DNA from: Pseudonectria foliicola
Taxonomy: Eukaryota; Ascomycota; Sordariomycetes; Hypocreales; Nectriaceae
NCBI GenBank assembly: GCA_003693505.1
Contig: QUZD01000086.1
Span: 127,425-191,424, forward strand
Reading direction: 5' to 3'
DNA: 64,000 bases
Shown here: positions 59,385 through 64,000 of the stretch, piece after piece
Position numbering within the stretch: position 1 is the stretch's first letter
How the letters are laid out: each line of letters opens with the position of its first letter
Made by a program: the position numbers and the translations under genes
The notes under the pieces: generated by a model
Told to the model about the DNA's origin: nothing
Seen by the model: the letters and a program-made list of their open reading frames with translations, nothing else
The model's database searches: none

Positions 59385-59780
59385 TTTCTAGGCCAGCCGG
59401 TATGCGACGTAGTCAGTGGCGAACGCAGCATCTATGACTGTTCATCGTTCGGCTTGCAAATACACAAGGCAAATCATCGGTGTTGATCTGGTAAAGTTCA
59501 GTTGTCAACTCTGCCAACGTGACTCACCAGTGTGTCGTGGTTGTTGAGATGTGCAAGGTGATGACAGCTGAAAAATGTTACAAGGGGCAGACAATTCTGC
59601 CTGTTTCAACTGTAGGAAGTTGTGTAAGAGATCACTTCGCACTGTAGATCGTTTCATCACTCGGTACTGCTATACAGTGTCAATAACACCGTCAGACCAC
59701 ACCATAACACCTTGTTTGGCAAGCATAAGTCCAGAGGGAGGGGCACTCTGCCGATCCTTGTGAGGATTTTCATTTATTGA
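59385..59780. other. Spacer between the SNF2 and UBE3D-like genes
   Basis: It should contain the promoter of the SNF2-type gene and the 3' end of the UBE3D-like gene. No gene is evident. Confidence 0.5.
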
Positions 59781-61340
59781 CTATGAGCCAAGTTCAAATC
59801 CCCATCGTCCAAGAAGCCCGACGTGCCAATCTTGGAAGGTTCTTTCTTGACCCGGCAGCATGAGATTGCTCGACTTAAGCTCGTTCTCAGAGGCCTCTAT
59901 CGCCGCTGCTGAGAGGCCCAAGTCCTGAACGTCCGAGTTCAAAGACTCGACCAACTTGTTGCCTTCTTCTTTCTGTATCCTCCGGTAGAGTATCTTCATA
60001 GCGGATTTACTCTCATCCAAAGATGAAGAAGAGTATACCACGTTGGGATTGAGTACCCACAGATAAAGATCTGTCGGTTCGTATCCATCTTTCACTGGCC
60101 CTGACAGAAGAGGCGATACAATAGACTTGGAGGATCCGGACCTTGATATCGACGCCATCAGGGTCGCTGCCAAACATTGTGGAGCGGTTGGCATTGGGCC
60201 AGGCTCTCTAGTTTGGCAGCCTACCTGCCATTTGAACAGGCTTACAGCAGAGGCGGCAATGTTAAAAAGACCAACTTCTTTCCCACAATGCTTGCAAGAA
60301 ATCTGGAGGAACTTTGCCGAAGCTTCTTGGCCCAATGCTAGAGAGCTTGTGTCAAACCCGGCCTCCGCCGTTGACGAGTGATACTGTTATGAGTAAGCGA
60401 TATGCTGATGGCAGTATAAATGCGGTGCATCTTTGCTATTATGTGTGCATTTCTCCAACACTCTGTCTTTCATACCTCTGAGAGACCGAGTGAAAGCGAA
60501 TACTGCGTCTTCAAGTCACTGGTCAAACCCATTCCTGAAGAAGGGTTCGAGCCAGGTGGCTGCCCTTGTTGGGAACGACCAATGCATTGCTTTTGGGGAG
60601 TTGTATCGATGTCCAAATCATTGAGTGGTTGTAGCCGACATGGTCATCTTCTTGCTCCCCAGGGTGTACGACCCGAGATCAAGGACGAAATTGCGATGGA
60701 ACGTCAAGGGGAAATGAAAGCACCAGAGCATGAGCGCACTCACCGACAGCCCGACACAATCTGATTCGGCGAACAAGAAGGAAGTAAGATCGACGAACCC
60801 AACCCCCGGTTGAGCAGCGATGGCATTGTTGGCTCCATATCCCTTACTAGCCAAAGTGTCCGAGTCGTGTTGATGGTCATCATGGGGTTTGTGACAGTGC
60901 CAGAACTCCATCATCTCAGCCCAGTTCTCACTGGGTAGATCTTTCCACACCTTTATCTTCTCATCTGAAATTATGTTGGCGTCGCAGTTTCGACATGATA
61001 GTGGTGAATTAGTTTTCATGTCCATCGAGGTCCATGGCACAGGCTGGTTCTCTGGCAAAAAACGGGAGGGCCCGATATTGGTCGATAACACAGGGAGCCT
61101 CCAAGGAAGGTTCAATGCTCCTACTCTGGATATCTGGAGTCTTCCCTTGATCCCTACTGGGGCAGGAAGAGATAACCGCTCGACAGAGCCTTGGTGAAGC
61201 ACCTCAAGATGACAGCCATCGTCCAAGATCCTTGCTTCAGTGGACGCGTCGGCGGGCGAAGGGAGGGATACCACGACTGAGACTTGTCTGATATTGGATA
61301 GAAGCTCAGCATATATCGCGATACTTTCGCTGTGTGCCAT
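59781..61340 (-). CDS. UBE3D/Ipa1-like HECT-type E3 (E2-binding protein)
   Basis: The model has two exons (61340-60744 and 60383-59781), giving 399 residues, close to human UBE3D (389). Conserved family blocks are present: CRNCDANI with two Cys, then WKDLPSENWAEMMEFWHCHKP, GYGANNAIAAQPGVGFVDLTSF, and after the intron CKHCGKEVG followed by VSLFKWQVGC. The Cys pairs are likely metal-binding. In budding yeast the orthologue Ipa1 affects mRNA cleavage and polyadenylation; the human protein is implicated in ubiquitin transfer and CPSF stability. The intron (360 bases, GTGAGT and ACAG borders, phase 0) is long for this genome and reads through for 41 codons, so an alternative end is possible. It is divergent from the questin-oxidase-like gene. 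Confidence 0.88.
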
Positions 61341-61602
61341 GTCTCTACAGTATTTGCGTGTTGAGTGTTGGCTGTTGGGCTGTTTGTGTTGTGTAGGAGT
61401 GAGTGAGGCCAGACAGGTACTGGTCTTTTCGAAGTCCAGCTGCCAGTGGCTGGCCCGTGCACGCCACAGCTCGCGCCCCCAATGCTTCAGTGCCGCGCCA
61501 CTTTTATGGCTGGGGATCGTCCCCAACGTCATCCCATCCCAATGTTCTGTACGACTCCCTCTACTCTTCATCATTCCATCTTGCGTCCAAATCACCACGA
61601 AA
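61341..61602. promoter_or_regulatory. Short bidirectional promoter region
   Basis: Only 262 bases separate the start codons of the UBE3D-like gene (minus) and the questin-oxidase-like gene (plus), so both promoters must share this stretch. No clear TATA box is seen in either direction. Confidence 0.6.
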
Positions 61603-62939
61603 ATGGCTGGTGTGCTCTCATATGTACCCGTTGTAAACAGGCTCTTGGGTCTGTCTTCCAAGCCTAGGTTCATTGACTTACCAGAGGTTGAAATCCATCA
61701 TGTCGAAGACGGCACCGACAAGCGTGCGCGAAGTCTCAAGCACCTCTTGAAGGCCAACCACGTAAACTATTCCATCGTCTACCACAACCTTCAATACGAC
61801 AACCATAACGCGCACGTGCTGAGTTCGGCCTATCTTCTCGGCGCTAATGAAGTTCAGCTTCATGAAATCTACGAAAAGCAAATCGAAGAGCTGGAGCCTT
61901 GGAAGCCATCTCCTGCCGAGATCGTCGACAGTGATTGGCAAGAGTTTCTTGGGGACAAGAGATATCAGCGTGCCTATGTGGACTACTTTGATGAGAAGCT
62001 TGTCATGCGGTTCTCCTATGACTGGAAGAAACTGATGGACCAATTTTTGTTTACTGGCGACAAGCCGTTGTTTCATGGGTTGATTGGCGGCCGTGAGGTT
62101 CCCCCAAGAAACTGACCAAAACTTGTATCGCTAACATGCTTCAGTCGGTCATCCTCTCATTCATTTGGGCTACGCCTATGAGATGGACTGTAAGGAGATT
62201 GCCGTCGAGGCTCTCGGATTAGCCTGTGTGCAGTACGACTTCCTCCACAAATACTTGGACGACAAGGCGTACACGCAGCCAGCACCATTCACGCCAGATT
62301 CTCCGCTAGAGCTACTCATCAAGTTATCAAGCGACAAGCGCTTCGATGCGCTCCCCAAGAACCCAGGCCTGGACGACCTGGAGAAAATCATGAACGCCCA
62401 CGAATCCCTGATCATGGAGTACTGGAACGCCTGGGTATTGGATGACCCACTCAAGCAGTTTGAACTTTCGCAGGAAGCGGCAGTTGCCTTGTTGGTTGCA
62501 ACAGTACGACCTGGAACTCATGCTTACAACTTCTTGATCGTTCATCTCCTAACGACGAGCCACGCTGTCAGAATACTGCTTCCGTTCATTCCTAAAGAGC
62601 ATCACATTACGCTTGTACGAGAATGGTGGCTGCTTGTTCTGGCCATATTCATCATCAAGGGACGGCCGCTGCCAGACCCAGACAATGTCGACCAAGACGC
62701 AAAGGGCAAGAACTGGAAGTATGTGGTCGACAAGGCGTTGAACTCACCTTGGTCAAAGGACGCACATTACGTCAAAGGTACGAATCTTTTTCCAACAGTC
62801 GACCGACCCAAACTGGACTAATAACGGAGCAGCTATCCGAGCGATGAAAGAAGCATCCAGGACTTGGGGCGATGTTCATGAAAGATATCTCTGTGCTGCT
62901 GTGACTTTTGTGGACAATTTCAAAGGGTGGACTTTTTAG
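61603..62939 (+). CDS. Questin-oxidase-family protein
   Basis: The model has three exons (61603-62092, 62145-62777, 62833-62939), giving 409 residues; introns are 52 and 55 bases with clear branch sites (CTAAC, CTAAT). The family includes Aspergillus questin oxidase and AflY-like proteins, which carry out oxidative ring cleavage in anthraquinone pathways. Conserved family features are the start (YHNLQYDNHNAHVLSSAYLLGA), the HPLIHLGYAYEMD block (62150-62188) and a C-terminal DVHERYLCAAVTFVDNF. No polyketide synthase or other pathway gene is within the window, so a metabolic role in a cluster is not supported here; housekeeping-type neighbours argue against it. Many members are of unknown function. 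Confidence 0.88.
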
Positions 62940-63443
62940 TCTCCATATGGTTTCTCTACGCGTTGCTGCTCTGGAGTTCAAACGTAACAGGGCTTTAGTG
63001 CTTTGAATGGGGGTTTTCTTTTCTCTCTTTTCTGGGTTAAACAACACCGTCGCTATCTACCGAAGTCGGGATGTGAATTTCGAACAGCAACTTGTACTAT
63101 AATCGGTATTCCAGGCGGACTTTGCAGATAGGGAGTTCATGATGCATACGAGGCTACCTTGTATGGCTCAGTATGAGAAAGGGCTGAAACTGAGGTCTAC
63201 AGTAACAGTGTATAGTTGATAACACACACTTTTTCACACTGTCTGTCTAGGTACCTAAGGTAACGGTAGGTACTGTTCTAGCCCGGTGGACCCTCCTACG
63301 TCAATCTCGCAGCGTGAACAGCTACAACTTCCCAGCTGGAACCTCACCACATGCGACCACTGTTCTAGAAAGCAGAAGCAGCTGGGCGAGTGCACGCAAT
63401 CTTTGTGTCGCATGTCGAACCTGCAAATGCTACAGTCGCGCTC
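62940..63443. other. Intergenic region before the RAD17-like gene
   Basis: The 3' UTR of the questin-oxidase-like gene and the RAD17 promoter should lie here. A palindromic TACC/GGTA element is at 63246-63275. Confidence 0.55.
63246..63275. repeat. TACC/GGTA palindromic element
   Basis: CTAGGTACCTAAGGTAACGGTAGGTAC, about 170 bases before the RAD17-like ATG. It is the last member of the family in the window. Confidence 0.8.
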
Positions 63444-64000
63444 ATGGCCCCGCCTGCCAAGCGCCGTCGGCGTAATGTTGTCGACGCTTCAGACGACGAA
63501 GCAGACGAGCACCCGCCTGCCAACACGTTGACCAACTTCTTACAATCCTCCCCGACCTCTCCAGTCGATTCCAGAGTGCCGACTGAATCGCCAAGCCCCC
63601 TGAAGCCGAAGAGTACAGCCATCCAGAAAGCTACTGGAAATTCGAATCGTACAACCCGCAACAGAGCGCAGACGCAAAAGAATGGACCTAGCTTGAGCCC
63701 ACGGAAGCCCAGGACCATCAAGAACCTGGTGGACAATACCAAAACAGCAGACCTGAAGACACTCTTTTCCAAACAAGCACAGCGTGCGCCCGTAACGAAG
63801 ACCAATGCCGAGAAGAATACCAACCCCATCATCGACGACATCATTAGCGACCCCATATCCGAAGACGATGAAATATCCGACCTCAAAGTCAGCTCCTCGA
63901 GCTTGGTGAGCCAACACGCCAAGAAAAGACTCAGAGCCGGTACGCAACAAGCACCGAGTGAGGGCCCCAGTGCCAGCCAAAAGTTCTTGAAACCACCTCG
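63444..64000 (+). CDS. RAD17: RAD17-like checkpoint protein (5' part, truncated by window end)
   Basis: Open from the ATG at 63444 to the window edge: 185 codons plus two bases, without a stop or a needed intron. It starts MAPPAKRRRRN, an apparent nuclear-localisation signal, followed by a low-complexity Ser/Pro/Lys-rich head (SDDEADEHPPANTLTNF). Later segments (DLKTLFSKQAQ, IIDDIISDPISEDDE, SSLVSQHAKKRLR, SASQKFLKPPR) fit the N-terminus of fungal Rad17/Rad24, the clamp-loader subunit that places the 9-1-1 clamp at DNA damage. The AAA+ ATPase part would lie beyond 64000, so identity rests on the head alone. Confidence 0.7.
   Translation, partial: MAPPAKRRRRNVVDASDDEADEHPPANTLTNFLQSSPTSPVDSRVPTESPSPLKPKSTAIQKATGNSNRTTRNRAQTQKNGPSLSPRKPRTIKNLVDNTKTADLKTLFSKQAQRAPVTKTNAEKNTNPIIDDIISDPISEDDEISDLKVSSSSLVSQHAKKRLRAGTQQAPSEGPSASQKFLKPP

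Overview
The window is nuclear DNA of a filamentous ascomycete (Pezizomycotina). The evidence is short phase-consistent introns of 43-90 bases with CTAAC-like branch points, Zn2Cys6-like regulators, a family-4 rhamnogalacturonan lyase, an annexin with a Pro/Tyr/Gly-rich head, a Rtg2 orthologue and a questin-oxidase-like enzyme. A Sordariomycete, perhaps Hypocreales, is my best guess; the sequence alone does not settle the species. Intron-exon models were built by hand from splice motifs and reading-frame continuity. Each multi-exon model sums to a multiple of three unless stated.

Layout. 0-14.4 kb is rich in secreted or surface proteins: an alpha/beta hydrolase (2.4-3.4 kb), a rhamnogalacturonan lyase (8.0-9.7 kb), a small Cys-rich secreted protein (11.1 kb), a possible small membrane protein (12.4 kb) and a Ser/Thr-rich wall protein (13.5-14.3 kb). 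They surround a large proline-rich coiled-coil protein (3.9-6.8 kb). 16-27 kb holds an annexin, a double C2HC zinc-finger protein, a BTB-type protein and a disordered conserved protein. 27.3-34.4 kb is a long gene-poor stretch of low-complexity DNA with one intron-bearing tRNA-Gly. 34.4-41.0 kb holds RTG2 facing two tandem paralogous Zn2Cys6-like regulators. 41.0-46.2 kb is a second gene-poor, microsatellite-rich stretch. 46.2-52.8 kb has a large uncharacterised fungal-specific protein and an F-box protein. 55.8-64 kb is a housekeeping block: a SNF2-type ATPase, a UBE3D/Ipa1-like HECT-type E3, a questin-oxidase-family protein divergent from it, and the start of a RAD17-like checkpoint gene cut by the window end.

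The genes do not form an obvious biosynthetic cluster. The points most worth a second look are the tandem Zn2Cys6-like pair, which share an unusual CX11C spacing and four intron positions; a GC-AG intron in RTG2 that carries a hexanucleotide repeat; and a family of short TACC/GGTA palindromes found only between genes.
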